A stretch of 64,000 nucleotides of DNA from Coturnix japonica (taxonomy: Eukaryota > Chordata > Aves > Galliformes > Phasianidae): positions 34,527,462 through 34,591,461 of the forward strand of contig NC_029518.1 of assembly GCF_001577835.2 (NCBI RefSeq), in the 5' to 3' direction. The translations under genes and the position numbers were made by a program. How positions within the stretch are numbered: the stretch's first letter is position 1; each line of letters opens with the position of its first letter. This document shows positions 1 to 12,700 of this stretch, in pieces. The notes beneath the pieces are model-generated. The model was not told where the DNA came from, searched no databases, and saw only the letters and a program-made list of their open reading frames with translations.

Positions 1-1460
1 CTTCCTGGAGAAGAAAGGAAAGCTGTCTCACTCGGTGGAGACTGCCCAGCGTCTAGCAGGAGAAAAACAACCCACCATGACAAGAAAATGTTTTTTAAAA
101 ACTTGGCACAAGAAGTGGGTTTTATTTATTTTGAACATCTTTTCTGGTCTGGCCAATGTAGCTCATGGCGAGCACCATGGCAGAGAGAAGAGGTGTTGCC
201 ACTGGGGCCTGCAGCACGGAGCCAGCAGGTCTGGGCTCTGTTTCTGGCTCTGCCATGGCATTGGCCTTCCTTTGAGGCTCAGCAAAGCCTTCAGAGGTGG
301 GTCCCGTCAGGACCTGTGCTCTGCTGCGGGTTTAATAGAGGTAGTGTTTGCCGGTTTCATATGTATTTGCATGCATGTAGGTTCTGCATCCAAAATCACT
401 AATCCTCTAGGTTCCTTAGGGGAAGCACTGGGAAGGATATGGAGCAGAAAAGCAAACGTTCATCTGTTGCTCCGCTGTACTTGGCTCCTGCTCTTGCAAG
501 GCACTGGCCCTGGGAGCTTTAAACTTGGTTGCTCAGCATCTGGGGATCTTAGTGGGTGTTCCTTACAAACCCCGGTCAGCGCTGGCTCTCCCGCTCTAAC
601 AATGGGACACACATATTTATACCACAAGATTGTTGACTTAGTGACGGTGCCCTTGGGAAACAGTTAGCCCAGCCAGTTTCTAGACTTTTTTTTTTTTCTT
701 TTTTCAGTGAAAAGAGCATTCAGCGTAGAAGCTGGTCATGAGCAGAGGGGATTCAGCACAGCAACTCAACATCACACTGTGCACAATTTCTATATGGCTG
801 GTGTCCAGCTCCAGCACTCCGTTTCAGTGTGACTCTCCTGTCGGTGGGCCAGCTCACAGCACGGTGGGGAAGTCCCTGGGTGAGGCCCACAAAAGGAGTG
901 CAAAAACCCCCTGCCAGACACTGGCTGGCATTGTCTGGTGTCTTAGCTGTCCTCTGCGGTGAACTTCTGATGCAACTTCCAGCCACAGGAAAGAGCATCT
1001 CATCCAAAGAGCTGACTTGCCTCCAAGCTGCATACCAGCATAAGGGGAAGAGGGGATCTGGCTCTACCGCTGTGCGCCTGTGATCAGAGCAACCCTCCCT
1101 GCTACCAAGAAGGGCAAGGGAAGGGGTATCAAGCAGCCTTTTGTCTGTACAGCACCAGAGGATTAACAACAGCGACACAACAGCCATAGCTCTCCAAAGG
1201 AGAAACTGATAAGCTGGGGATTTTCCTGTCTGCTGACCCACTCTTTGATACTCACAACTAATAACCTCCCTGTGAGTTAGCTTATACACAAGCAGAGCTT
1301 CTTTTCAACCTAGTCTGTGAGTGTCCCTCCCATGATGGTGGCTCCCTTGGCTGTAGTGACATATGAAGCTCAGAAGGGGCATCTTGCTGGGTAGGGACAG
1401 AGAATATTTCCAGGGCAATGAGGTGAGAGAGGATGAGAATGACTCACGGTGTATGTAAGG
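1..1460. other. Intergenic, no supported gene
   Basis: An open frame on the plus strand has an ATG at 77 in a good Kozak context (CCCACCATGA) and runs to 667 (196 codons). The product is not recognised and no splice or promoter signal was tied to it. The rest is unremarkable unique sequence. Confidence 0.5.
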
Positions 1461-1580
1461 GAAGGATTTCAAAGACAGGTTGGATGAGGCTTTGGGCAAC
1501 CTGGAAGGTGCCAATGGCAGTGGGGTTGGAATGTGATTATCTTTAAGGTCCTTTCCAACCTAAATCATTCTGTGATTCTG
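1461..1580 (+). repeat. CR1 LINE, 3'-end fragment
   Basis: It has the CR1 tail pattern: GGATGAGGCTTTGGGCAACCTGG, shortened core, then GGTCCTTTCCAACC and the terminal octamer-like ATTCTGTGATTCTG. It is the only clear CR1 in the first 27 kb. Confidence 0.9.
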
Positions 1581-1589
1581 TTTTTACAA

Positions 1590-1940
1590 GAATGGGGAGG
1601 AGGAAGTTGCAAGGCTTGGAGTGAGAGAAGTGAATTTCCTCAGGGAGGTAAAGACCAAAGAAAACATCAGGCAGGAAGAACTGGGGTGGAGAGGGAGAAC
1701 TGACAAGCAGGAGCAATGAAATTGAGGAGGATAGTTGCCAGGAATTAGTGGGAATGGCTAACAAGGAAAGAGAGAAGTAGGTAAAACCACTGTGAATAGA
1801 AAAGGAGCACGAGAGGGAAGAGAATTATTTTGGGAAGAGAGAGTACAGAACAGGAGAGAAGAGAATGTTATGGAGAAGACAAATATATCAGAGGTGAAAA
1901 GAGGACAAATAAGAGACATGGGAGAAAACAGGTAAAGCAA
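1590..1940. repeat. Degenerate purine-rich (GA) tract
   Basis: About 350 bp of the plus strand are dominated by A and G (GGAGAGG, GAAGAGAG, AGGAGAGAAG). There is no fixed repeat unit. No gene is seen. Confidence 0.7.
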
Positions 1941-4004
1941 AGAGACTCCTGCTGCTCTTAAGTCAGCGAAGTTTCTTCTTACTGGTTCAGTATTGTGTTG
2001 CAATGTCCCAAGAGGCATTTTGTTTCTGTGGTTCTTTTGACTACTTCTGGCTGATCATTCTGAGTTCCATAATAAAGCAATTATAAGAAAAGGAAGAGAA
2101 AATAGCCTAAAAATCACCAGAATGTGTCACAAGGCTTTGTCTGAAGGACTGCTCCCTTCAGAGGGAATTGTTTCTAGAAAAGAATTTAGATGCTGACATC
2201 CCCAGTGTGCATGTGGCCGTCCTCAACGTTGCCTGGGCAAGCTGTTGGGGCTCAAAGGTTTCTGAGCCCTCCCACCCACTTTGTTGTAAATGACTCTGTT
2301 CTGCCTGGGAGGGACAATGAGGAAGGGAGGATCCCAGCAGATACCTCTTGCCAGAATGCTTGAGAATCCCAATGCTGGCTCTGATCCTGCAGGACTTAAC
2401 CAACATTTGTTGAAAGTGGAGCAACTCAGAGCTCAGGGTGGCTTGGCTCCGCACACCACTCAATGGGAAGTCAGAAAAGCAGGAGCAGGCCGTAGGTTTC
2501 TGTTCTCATCTGACCCTTCTTTTCTTTCCATGTTTTGCTTATATTATACTCGGTGTCTTTCATTTACTTACTGAAGTAAGACATAAACATTTTAAATTCA
2601 GGAAGTGGATGGGCCTGGCAATTACTGCACCACTAAGAAACATGAAACCCTTTTCTCTGGAATTATATAATCCCTGCTATGCATAAGGGATAATTGAACA
2701 ATATCTTAACAATATCTTACAATAAAGGGGAAGGGCCGTTTGATTAATATAAGCAAGGCGTGTGACTATTTCGCATGTGTTAAGCAGTGGTTCCACAGGA
2801 TAGCAAATTCGACTTAGAATGCCCTGTGCTGGGCCAGGACATCACAGCCGGGTGCTGCCAAGCACTGAGTTAGCACAGACTTACTGCACTGGTTCAAATA
2901 TGTTTGACAGACTCTGGCAGACATCATACTGAGCCAGGTAACGTCTGTCTGCCAGTCAGCACAAAACTGGCATAAATACCACATTGTGTGCTCTGGCTAT
3001 TTCAACAGAAATGTAATTGTGTGCTTAGGTCAGATCTGGATCCAGCATGCACAGGGAGGTGCTCCTGCAGTGCCAAAATCTCATATTAATGAAGCTGGAA
3101 GTAGAGCCATGGGCATTAGCTGCATGCTCTGAATTCTTAGGAGTGGCGGCAGTTTATGGAAGTGGGTTTTTCAGAACAATTATGAAAGACCATATTATTT
3201 TTTTTTCTGGAGTGACAAAATTATTTCCTTTGTTTCCAATAATCTTAGCATTTGCAAATACTGGGTCAGTCCTTTTGTTTGCTGCACTCGTGCTCTCAGT
3301 GTAACCAGTGCTAGAACAACCGGTTCCTCTGCTCTCCATCACTGCTTTTGTCCACTGCAGCTATGCCAGCCTGCTTGAAGATGCTGGCCAAGCATTGTGT
3401 TGACTGCATTGCTGTGAAAATAGTGTTCCATACACAAACTGTTGCTTAAACATTTAGCACATGGAAGATAGAAGGAAGTAACTTGGTGGATCAAACCAGC
3501 CTCCCCCCTACACCACCACTACTTTGTCTTAATGTACATATTCCAGTGATTGCCAGAACGGCCTTGGGTATTTTCTTGTTAAAGTTTCATGACCAAATTG
3601 AAAGAAAGCTTGGAATGATTTCTCTGCCTCTGGGGAAAATCATAGACTCTCAACATTATGCTTAACCACCCCTGCTAGAGATGAGTTTTTCTTGGGGCTC
3701 ATAAAGCATTCTTGAGAGAGTAAAATTTTTGCCTTGTGACTGCAGCATATTGCAGCAAGCGTCAGGCACTTTCAAAACCATTTCCTGAGAGGATGTAAAA
3801 GGTAGACTGAAATTCAAGGGGACACGTTTTTCTCCACGTTCCCAATCCTCCATCCCTGTTCTGTAGGAAATGCAGCACAAGACTGAAATCTCAGGAGACT
3901 AAGGGGAATACTTCCCCTCATTTTAGAAAGGAAAGCAAGTCTCCAAAATTGAAGCTAAACCTGGGTAACTGTAATATCACTTGGCACTTACATGCAGGTT
4001 TTCA
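1941..4004. other. Intergenic, unique sequence
   Basis: No gene or transposon was recognised. A 9-bp inverted repeat CTGGCAGAC / GTCTGCCAG lies at 2914-2922 and 2947-2955, containing TGGCA/TGCCA NFI-type half sites. Confidence 0.5.
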
Positions 4005-4195
4005 TCTTCAAGCCACTTTACATTAAGAAATGAATCCTCAGGGCTCCCCTGTGGGGTAGGTGGCTAAGTATTATCAGGCCCCTTCTACACATGGAAAACT
4101 GAGATGGAGATGTTAAGTACCTTGCCTAAAGCCACCAAGGGATTCTGCTGCAGAGATAGGATCAGAGGTTAGTAGTTTTTGTGCTTTCAGTTCTC
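4005..4195 (-). repeat. MIR SINE, minus orientation
   Basis: The plus strand follows the reverse-complement MIR consensus in order: an AGCCACTTTACAT-type start, AATCCTCAGGGC, TGTGGGGTAGGTGGC, AGTATTATC, GGAAAACTGAGATGGAGATG, TTAAGTACCTTGCCTAAAG, and an ATAGGATCAGAG end. It is diverged, as expected for an old amniote SINE. Confidence 0.8.
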
Positions 4196-7100
4196 ATGTC
4201 TATTGCGTCACTTCAGTACAGAGCCAAAACTGAATACTGAAATGACCCAGGAGTGGAGTGATTCTGGCTGGTCAGGTGTGTGCATGGCTCTTTCAATGCT
4301 CAGAGCTGTACAGCTGTGCACAGCAGAATGGAGAAAGAAGACCTAGCAGGTAGGATGAAGAAGTATCACTCTCTTTGACTTCCCTAAGCACGTGTTGGTC
4401 ACTAGGCCAGCTCACATCTAGCTCAGTCTTCACTTAAAGCTACAAGGCTAAATATTTTCCTTGGTGGCTCTTTTCACAGGAAGAAATACACCTTTAGATG
4501 GAGATGCTGCTAAGACCAAGGGTAGTGTCCCTCCATTTTTGCATGAAGCAAAAGTTGTAGCAAAACAGAAAACTCCCTCTCCAGCTAAATTACACTTGAG
4601 CAGGAGTGTGAAATCAAACCCAGACCCTGTGCCCTAGGCTAAAGCAGTTTCTTCAGTAGGTTTAGAATTGTTTAGAACCCTGTGCTCTGTGGTCCTCACA
4701 TTATGCAGTCCAAGGAGTCTGGGTGTCCATCCAGCAGAACATGTTGGGTTGTATACAGTCCTGTTCTGAAAGCATCAAGCTGGAAGGAGTAGGAAGCCTC
4801 TATAGACTGTGGCCACACTGTCTGATGAGGAACATAGATACTGCTCTGCACAAGACTAATGGGGATTCACACACCTCACCTCACTCCCTGACTAATATGT
4901 GTCTGGGACAGACAACAACATATTAAAAAGAGAGCTCAACGTGAAAACTGGAGAGGTTAACTATTACCAACTGCCACAAAAGGAACTGCATTCCCATTAG
5001 TTCATGAAAGAATGCTCCTGTTTCAGTATTCTTCAGGGAAAGACAGGCTTACTTTTTCTCTACCAATGCCTATTTCTATCAGCAGCATTTCCTGTGTATT
5101 GTAAAACCATGTCGCTGTCACATCAAGATGTCATCAGGCATTAAAGCATAAGAGTATCTCTCGCAAGCTGCCAATGTGTATTTGTGGGTGTATATTTGGG
5201 ATGATACATCATAATGGGAACGTTCCTGTAATGCTTTTGATTGCTGATGTTTTATTTCTGACCCTTACATTACTGTGGAACTGGCACAAATGCATCCATC
5301 TACCCTCTGTCTGCCTCTCTTCATGTAGTGCACATGTTATTCCAGTAGGGAATTTTGCACCTGAGGGGGCTTTCATTTTGGAACAGAATCAGAGGGTTTG
5401 GAAACTGAGACCGATCAGCACCCAAGGTTTACTGTGATTATGCACAGGAAAAAATGGAAATCCCCAGCTGCTGCATGAAGTGGCCTGGGTAAGGATGATT
5501 CTTGCACTGAGAATACAGAACCATGTTTGCTCTGAGAGTGAGAAGCTGGCATTCACTCACTCCTGTGAATTTTGTCTGAGGGTTTTGCCCTGAAAATGGC
5601 CTAGATTTACTAATTGGTCACTAGAGATTATGAACATCAGCCTTACGTGAACATTTCAAAAAGACACTATGATGATCTTTCTGGAGTTCTCTGAATAAGT
5701 CTAGGAGTCGGCCAGCGAATTGGGTGGTTTCAGTAAGAGAGACCGTGTGATAATGTCTGAGTCACATTAATTGGACTGTCAGAGGTTACTGGACCACACC
5801 AGCAGGGTAGTGAAGCTGTCAGGGCACTGACACTGGCTGATACGTATCCTGTATTTTAAAATTTAACAATATGACTCCACCTAGACGAGAGTATTAATTT
5901 GTCTGGAGACTTTTTGCTTGGGCTGTGCATTGTCTGGAGAAGGGATTCCACCATTCAGCAGTCCTGAGGAACCCAGCTGAGCTGTGTGTTCATTCAGAGT
6001 ATATCCCTTTGGCTGGGGTCCTCATGAATGAGCCCCTGGTGATCAGCCACCGTGGTCAGAGCTCACACCATTGACTGCAGCGGTGACTCTATGCATTGTA
6101 TTGATGGTGATCACATTTTTGCTAAACATCGAAGTTTCCGACTGTGCAAAGTGTGCACACGACACATCTGACTGAGTAAAATATGCTTTTAATATAATGT
6201 CGTATGAGCATGTGGAAAAAATCATGGAGACTGTTCTCCATTCAGAATTCAAGCGCAACAAACTGTAATTACATCAACATTTGTTCTTAAGCATTTCATT
6301 AAGTATTAAGGAAATATAAGCATGTATGTTAAAAATCGTGCAAATATCCTCTGGATTGTATAGAAAAGATTGGATTTTCTTTTCTCATTGGCACTGTGTC
6401 ATAATTTCACGAGGTCACTACTAACTGCCATTGTGCAGGAATGGGCCTGCGGTTCCCACCCACCATGTGTGCAAGGGCTGCAAAGGGAAGACACGTCTGG
6501 AGCACTGCCATGTGTATGGTGTTTGCAAATGTATCCTAAGCTGTATGCCTCTTTCTTGCTTCTTCTAAAGTGAGCTAAACCAGCCCAGCCCTTTGTTTAA
6601 GAATAGAGGCTCCTTGGTCATCAAACATTTCATCTCTTCATGAGTCAAAGGCAGGGTAACATTACTGTTTTAATGTTCTGCACTGGCCTGCTTCATGAGG
6701 GTGTTATAACAAGACCATCCATCCACACCAAGTGTATTCTTTTTGAAAACTAAAGGCAATTACTCAGTCATTAAAAACATTGCATTGCAGTGGAGAACAC
6801 TTTTCTTGTCAGCATCAGAGGATGGAAATTCTCCAAGGTGAGGGGTTAGTTAGTTCAGGCACACTGCTCGTGGCTCCATCAGGGATGCTGCTGAAACTAC
6901 GCGGCTGAAGAACTACGGGGTGGGTAAGGCTGGAGGTTGTCTGCCAAAGCACTGCAGTGGGAATGTGCATACTGAACCCACTGAGGAGGTGTGGAAGCTG
7001 AAAGAACCAACATGCACGCTGAGAGCTGCACTGATGGTGGGGCTGAGGGAAGAGTGTTAATATCCGACCAGGCAACAGCGTGTGCCTGTGTGGGGAGGGT

Positions 7101-8749
7101 TAATGCAAGGGGTCATGGCTTCTGGGGAGCTGTCAAGTAAGAAGTTATGAGGCCAGACATTGTTTTCAGAGCCACTGTTGCTTCGGACAGGGCCTAGCTG
7201 GTGGGGAACAAAGAACAGAGTGGGGAGCAGAAACAACATCATGCCATGGTGGCTGCTGGCAAAAGGGAGGCAGGAATGCAAGGCAGCACCTGGCAGATGT
7301 GTGAGGTTGTGGCCTGGTGATGGTGAGCATCCCCAAAGAGCTTCATGCCATGTGGCTGCTCAAGCTAACAGGGTGGACACTGATGTCCTCTGGTTTGAGT
7401 GCCAGAGGTTAGGTAAGGGGGTGACTTTGTAAGGTAAGGGCAGTTACTCGGTCAAATCAACTTTGGCTGCTGTGGAATGGTTGCCCTGAGTGAGGCCTGG
7501 GAGGGTTGCCATTTTCATCTTCCTGTAAATGGTTTTTCTTGTAAGTACCCAAAATACCAACCCAGCATTCAGGCTGTTCTGTGAAGCTGACTCCCTCTGG
7601 AAAACCTGAATGATGAGGTCAGTGTTCTTTTTGCATCTGCCAGGAGTTAACACAAGAGCAAATAGTACTGAAACAGCTTTTATTTTGAAGTGCTCTTTTC
7701 CCAAAACTCGCTTTAAATTTTATCTGACAAAAGCGAAATAAAAGGAAGTGGTGCATTGGCTTGCAATGGTGCCAGCCGGACTAGGCATCGGATGCAGGCT
7801 GGAATTCAACTGTTTTATTACCCACAATGTTCACCTCAAGATTTTCTTGGGGACAAGAACAAACTTAGCAGCTTTCGCAGGCAGGATACCAGCATCATGG
7901 GAAATAAAGTGGTATGGGATTACTGCTGACAGGATGCAGGCTGGTGACCCTGTGAGCTGAAGGTTGGTGACCCCATGAGCTGCACTATCAGTAAGCAGCA
8001 AAGCAGTGCCCTGGAGTGGTTTTGAGGTGCAGTTAAGGACTGGAAGTGCTTTCCCTGACATATGGTGTAAATCTGAGACTATACTCAATGGAGGTTACTC
8101 AAGATTTCATCGTTCTTCTCCTCTAAGCAAGCCAAATTACTGCTTAGATAATGGCATAGCAATTCAGGATCCCTAGATTCCTTTCCTGGATACTCCCCTG
8201 CACATTTCTTTTCTCAAGGTGCTGGTGTTGGTGTCCGCTATGACAAATTGTCTTGCTGACTCTGGAGCTGACGTGTTTTGACTGCTGAATGCCATGCCTG
8301 GCTGGGAGTCCTTCACCCAGCCTTGGCGCCGTGTATCCGGGCTCTCCTGTCTGACTTGTGAGACTTCGTTAATCCCTGTGGAGCCCTTGGGAACTCAGAG
8401 AGAATTGCAACAAGTCATCATTAGTACACAAAGAAACATTTTATCCCATATTATTACCAATAGCCCATATTATTTTCCACTGTATCACTCAGTGGAGCAA
8501 CTGGAAGGCTCTTCTTCCCCTGTTGAACACCCAGCCCTTCACAGCGTGTGGCCCTTGCTTGGACTCACTGTGCTTCAGGGCACACGTGGGTCTGTGAGTG
8601 CCCTGTGCACACGTGTACGCCCGCAGAAGCGTGTTCGGGGTGAGTTCCAGGTTAGCCATTAGATTTCCCCTGCTGTTACTCCACTGTACATATTCCTGGT
8701 AGATTAGAACAGATTTTTTTTTTATTATCATTATTACTATTTTTTTACA
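4196..8749. other. Intergenic, unique sequence
   Basis: Only short unsupported frames are present. Apart from the small duplication at 7939-7983 I see no repeat family, RNA gene or promoter. Confidence 0.5.
7939..7983 (+). repeat. Tandem duplication of a 23-bp unit
   Basis: GGCTGGTGACCCTGTGAGCTGA is followed at once by the similar GGTTGGTGACCCCATGAGCT copy. There is no known family. Confidence 0.8.
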
Positions 8750-9750
8750 CACTATTCTATAAAAAGTGTGCTGTATTGATTGCAGCAGAGTGAGCTGCTG
8801 CGGTTGATATGTGAGCGCTAACCCAGATAGGGATTAGCATTACATCAGACATCAGGCGAGGGAACCTGGCGAGCTGCCAGCCTGTAAAAATGGAAGGCAT
8901 TTGCGTCACTGTTCCCTTGGTAATGCTTCTTGGAGCCATGTCAGCTGTCCCCCGAGGTTGTTTCCTTAATATGTCAACAGACATTCCTGAATCTTTAATG
9001 CTGAATAGCTCTTTTTCCTCTTCCAAAAACACTTAGGTGACAGAGCAGCTAGTGTCTCCCGCTGCCTGGTACATTAAAAAATTATCTGTCTCCATAGACT
9101 GGGCTTAATATCTCTTGGGGGAGGGCCACAGGATTTACGGTTGGTTCTGGGGGGAGCAAAAAGCCCATCTGCAGTGCGATTGCTGTTTGTGTGCACGGGG
9201 AAAGCAGCAGCCCTGCTCGAAACCACTCCTTTTTTGCCTCCGAAGCATCCCACTGGAGCGAATGGAAGCGTCTGTGTTAGATTACTTGTTGGAATTTGCT
9301 AACATTTGGGGTAAACCATCTGACCTTGCTTTAGGAATGCAAGTTAAATACAATAACTTCAGGTTAATGCCTGAAAGCTCCAGGACTGTGTGTGCAGTGA
9401 CCTCTAGCTTCCGGAAGCCATTTGTTAGTGCCAATTGTGAGAAATACTTGGAGGTTTTCTCCAATGACATTTTCACCTTTCTGCTTCTCCGTGCAGCCAG
9501 CTGCTATTTCTGCCTGAGGAATCTAAATGCGAGCAACGTACAGTTTACCAAATTTGAACGTGTGCCCTTTCGGCTGAAAGTAAACATCCCCTATCTCAAA
9601 GACCTTTTGTTCTTAGGTGGCAATTTCAAGTTTGCCTCGCAGTTGCTGTAGTAATTAATCATGGCAGTGTAATTTAATGCTTTGTGAAGAGCAAGAGGAG
9701 ACGTCATTGTAAGAAATCACTTTGTGAGTAACTCGGTTTTGGTCAAGGAG
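8750..9750. promoter_or_regulatory. Possible conserved noncoding element block
   Basis: This kilobase has balanced composition, no transposon, few stops, and several AT-rich homeodomain-type cores (TAATTAATCA near 9652). It also holds a short GCAGCAG..CTGCTGC inverted repeat near 8783-8802. It differs in texture from the surrounding flank. It includes an open frame on the plus strand to 9651. A long-range enhancer of a neighbour is my guess; conservation cannot be seen from one genome. Confidence 0.3.
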
Positions 9751-12700
9751 TGTTACTAAGTGCTCCTGGGAATGCATCGCTGTCATTTCACCAACCCCAG
9801 CCATAAAGGTCAGATCGGAAGCGCTGCTGGTTAAAGCCCTGCTCCTCCAAGGCACTGCAAGCAACGCTATGTTGCACTCTTTATTTGGCACTGAAGGACT
9901 TCCAATTTTTTTTGCTTGAGGAATTTGATCCCAGTGTTGGAATTCACCTCCTGCGTAGCACCCCACGGAGAGCTGTTTCCTTGGGCTGCAGAAGGCATCA
10001 GCATGCCTGAAGCTCCAGCAGCGGGGAGGGGAGGGGGAGGCATGCAGGGTCCCAGCAGAGCCAAGAGGTCTCTGCCTGCTGTTGCATCAGAGCGGAGGGG
10101 CAGGAAAAGGTTTTCTGAGCAACCCAGCGTAGCAACCCGAATTAGCAGCGCTGGCCTTCAGGCTGTGAGCAGAGCTCTCGCATCCGCCCATGTACGTACA
10201 TTTGTGAGGGAACTGAGGCTCCTGCCTGAGCCATGTGCGTAGGGTTCCACCTGGCAGGGCTCCAGCTGGCAGGGCTGGCTTTGCTCTAGATAGACCGGGG
10301 ACTGGTGACTCAGTTCTGCCTTATCTGGGGGAGCATGGGGCCCTCATCACTGGCTGAGGAGAGAGGGAGACACCCAGTGGAGCAGCCTTGTTCCCCGCAG
10401 CCCTGGGGTGCTTGCTGAAGGGCCCCTGAGCCTTGCACGGCAACAGACGCAGCTCAGCCGCTTGGTCCAAATGCCAGCTTCCCTGGCCCCTGCTGCTCCC
10501 CAGCGCCAGAGCCAGGCACGGCTGGGCGCCTGTGCTACACTTGTCCTTGTGCTGCCTCTGCCTGCCCTGGGAGAGAGAGGTGGAAAAAATGTAACAGACG
10601 GGAGTAATCCAAAACTGGGACAGGGTCATGTGCTGGAGGCAGGTGGAGAATGTTGGCTTCTAAACCCAGGGGCATTTGGCTGAGTGTAACCCGCCTGGAA
10701 AGAGAGAGGAGTGAGCCCCAGCTGAGCAGCTGGGCTTGATGCTGTGAACACAGGTGCCCGAGGCAGGGCTGTCCCCATCTGGAGCTGCTTTTGCCTTCGG
10801 GCTGGTGAAGAGGCTGGTGTGGGAGGGAGGCTACAGGGCTATGGCTGCTTTGGAGAGGGAGAGTCTCTGTGCAGGAAGGGGAGCTCCACAGCAGGTCCAG
10901 TGGCACTGGGGGAGAGGGGCAAGGGGAAGGGAAGTGGTTCTTTCTCTGAAGAGCATCCTGCTTCCAGAATAACCTCCTTCCTTCATTTTCTCTGCTGCAG
11001 CCCCTAGGTCTCTCACACAGAGAGACAAGCCCCAGGTCTTCCCTCATAGCCCAGGCTCTTTGCTATTGTCAGCCCCGTGGCTCCTCTCTGTCTGCTGCTA
11101 TCATGCACTTCTATATTTAACACCAGATTTCTGTCTGTGGCAGAGGGCATTTTCTGAGGTGAAGTTAAATACATGGCAAAACCTTCAGAAGCAGAGCCTT
11201 GAAAACATAATTGCTCTATCCTGATTGCCTGTGTTATTATTCAAATAGATAGCTGAATGAAGGTCAGCCCTTGAATAGGTTTGAATTTTGATGGTGCTGT
11301 GAATGAACTGTCTCCTAGTCCCAGAAAGCTGCAAGATGAGGTCTTTTGTACTGCAGAGGGAAGCTTTGAAGAATCCCAGTGATGTCTGAGTCCCTGAAAC
11401 TTCTGCCACACAAGTACAGCTTTCAGTCACTGAGGAGTACAGCAGTGGGTGCTGGGTTGCTCCTGAGTTATGCTTGTCCCATCAGCTTCCCCTGCTTCCT
11501 CCCCGTCCCTGGGGGCAGGTGGACACCTGCTGCCTGTGCTCTCAGAGAAGGCAGGAACCTCAGCACCGACCTCAGCCAACACAGGAGTGGGCCTCACAGC
11601 ACGCTGCACTGTACTACACAGCAATCTGTGAAGCTCCATCCGCGTACGCTGCATTTTTGATGTTCTCTTTCCCTATGTGGGTCAGAATAACAGAGAAAGG
11701 CTTCTGGAGCTATGCTGACCAGGCTTTAAGCCTGACTGTTGGAAGAAAGCCTTCTTCAGAAGTTGGCACCGATTTGTCAAATCATGTTTTTCTTCTGATC
11801 TAAGCATGCCAGCTCAGCTGGAACAGTTTGGAACGAGGGTGGTCTGAAACAGCTCACTGAAACCGGTCGTTGGAGGACAATATTCCTGCCCCTGTTAGTA
11901 CTGCAGCAGTATTTTATTATATTAGCACTGGATGCAGCTCTGGCAAGCTAATGTACATCCATATCAATTTGTGCAACTGTCTGCAGGTACTCCCCTTGGG
12001 ACTGCACTCCACGGTGACTTGGTGTTAGTCATTGTTTTCCCATGACTCTGTGCTTTTTAAGCCAAATGCTTGATATTCCAGGCAGGTGACATATGGTGCA
12101 ACTTTCTGCTGCTGCAAGCAGAGAAAGTCAGATGCAGCCCACAGAAATACTGAGTTAGGAAGGTGTGGTTTTCTGATGGCTCACACAGGTCCTCAGGCTG
12201 AAATCTGAAAGACAGAGCTGCCTGAATTTCACCCAGCTCCTTCTCTCGTGGAAAATGAAGTGGCTGCAGAGGGGTAACTTGCTTAGCAAAGCCCCAGCAA
12301 TGGACATGTTGCCTATTGTTTTCAGAGTATAGTTTGAAACAAGTCATCTCCAGGTGAATCAGCTCCTAAGTTGCACAGGATTGACAGGTGCTGGAGTGGT
12401 CCAGGGGAGCTAGGCCAGTCCTGGGAAGAAGGGTATTGTTTGTCCTTTTGTGATGCCAGAGGAATTTAGGAATTGAGCCTGGTTTGGGGTTGGATGCTCA
12501 GCCAAGCACTCACATTAATAATGGCTCCTAGGCTACTAGCATTTGCCTGTACAAAGCAGAAATTCGGTGTCCAGCTGTTTCTCCTAACAGAGGAAAGAAG
12601 TCTGGTTCCCTTCAGCCAGTCAGCTTGGTTAGGAGTAAAGCACAGGGGAAATTCCGTGAATGTCATGGAACCTGGATCGAAATGTTGCGTATAGAGACTC

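Noticed and set aside
77-667. 196-codon frame with a strong Kozak ATG
   Set aside because: No recognisable domain, no splice partner, no promoter, and cysteine- and tryptophan-rich low-plausibility composition. I treat it as chance unless transcript data say otherwise.
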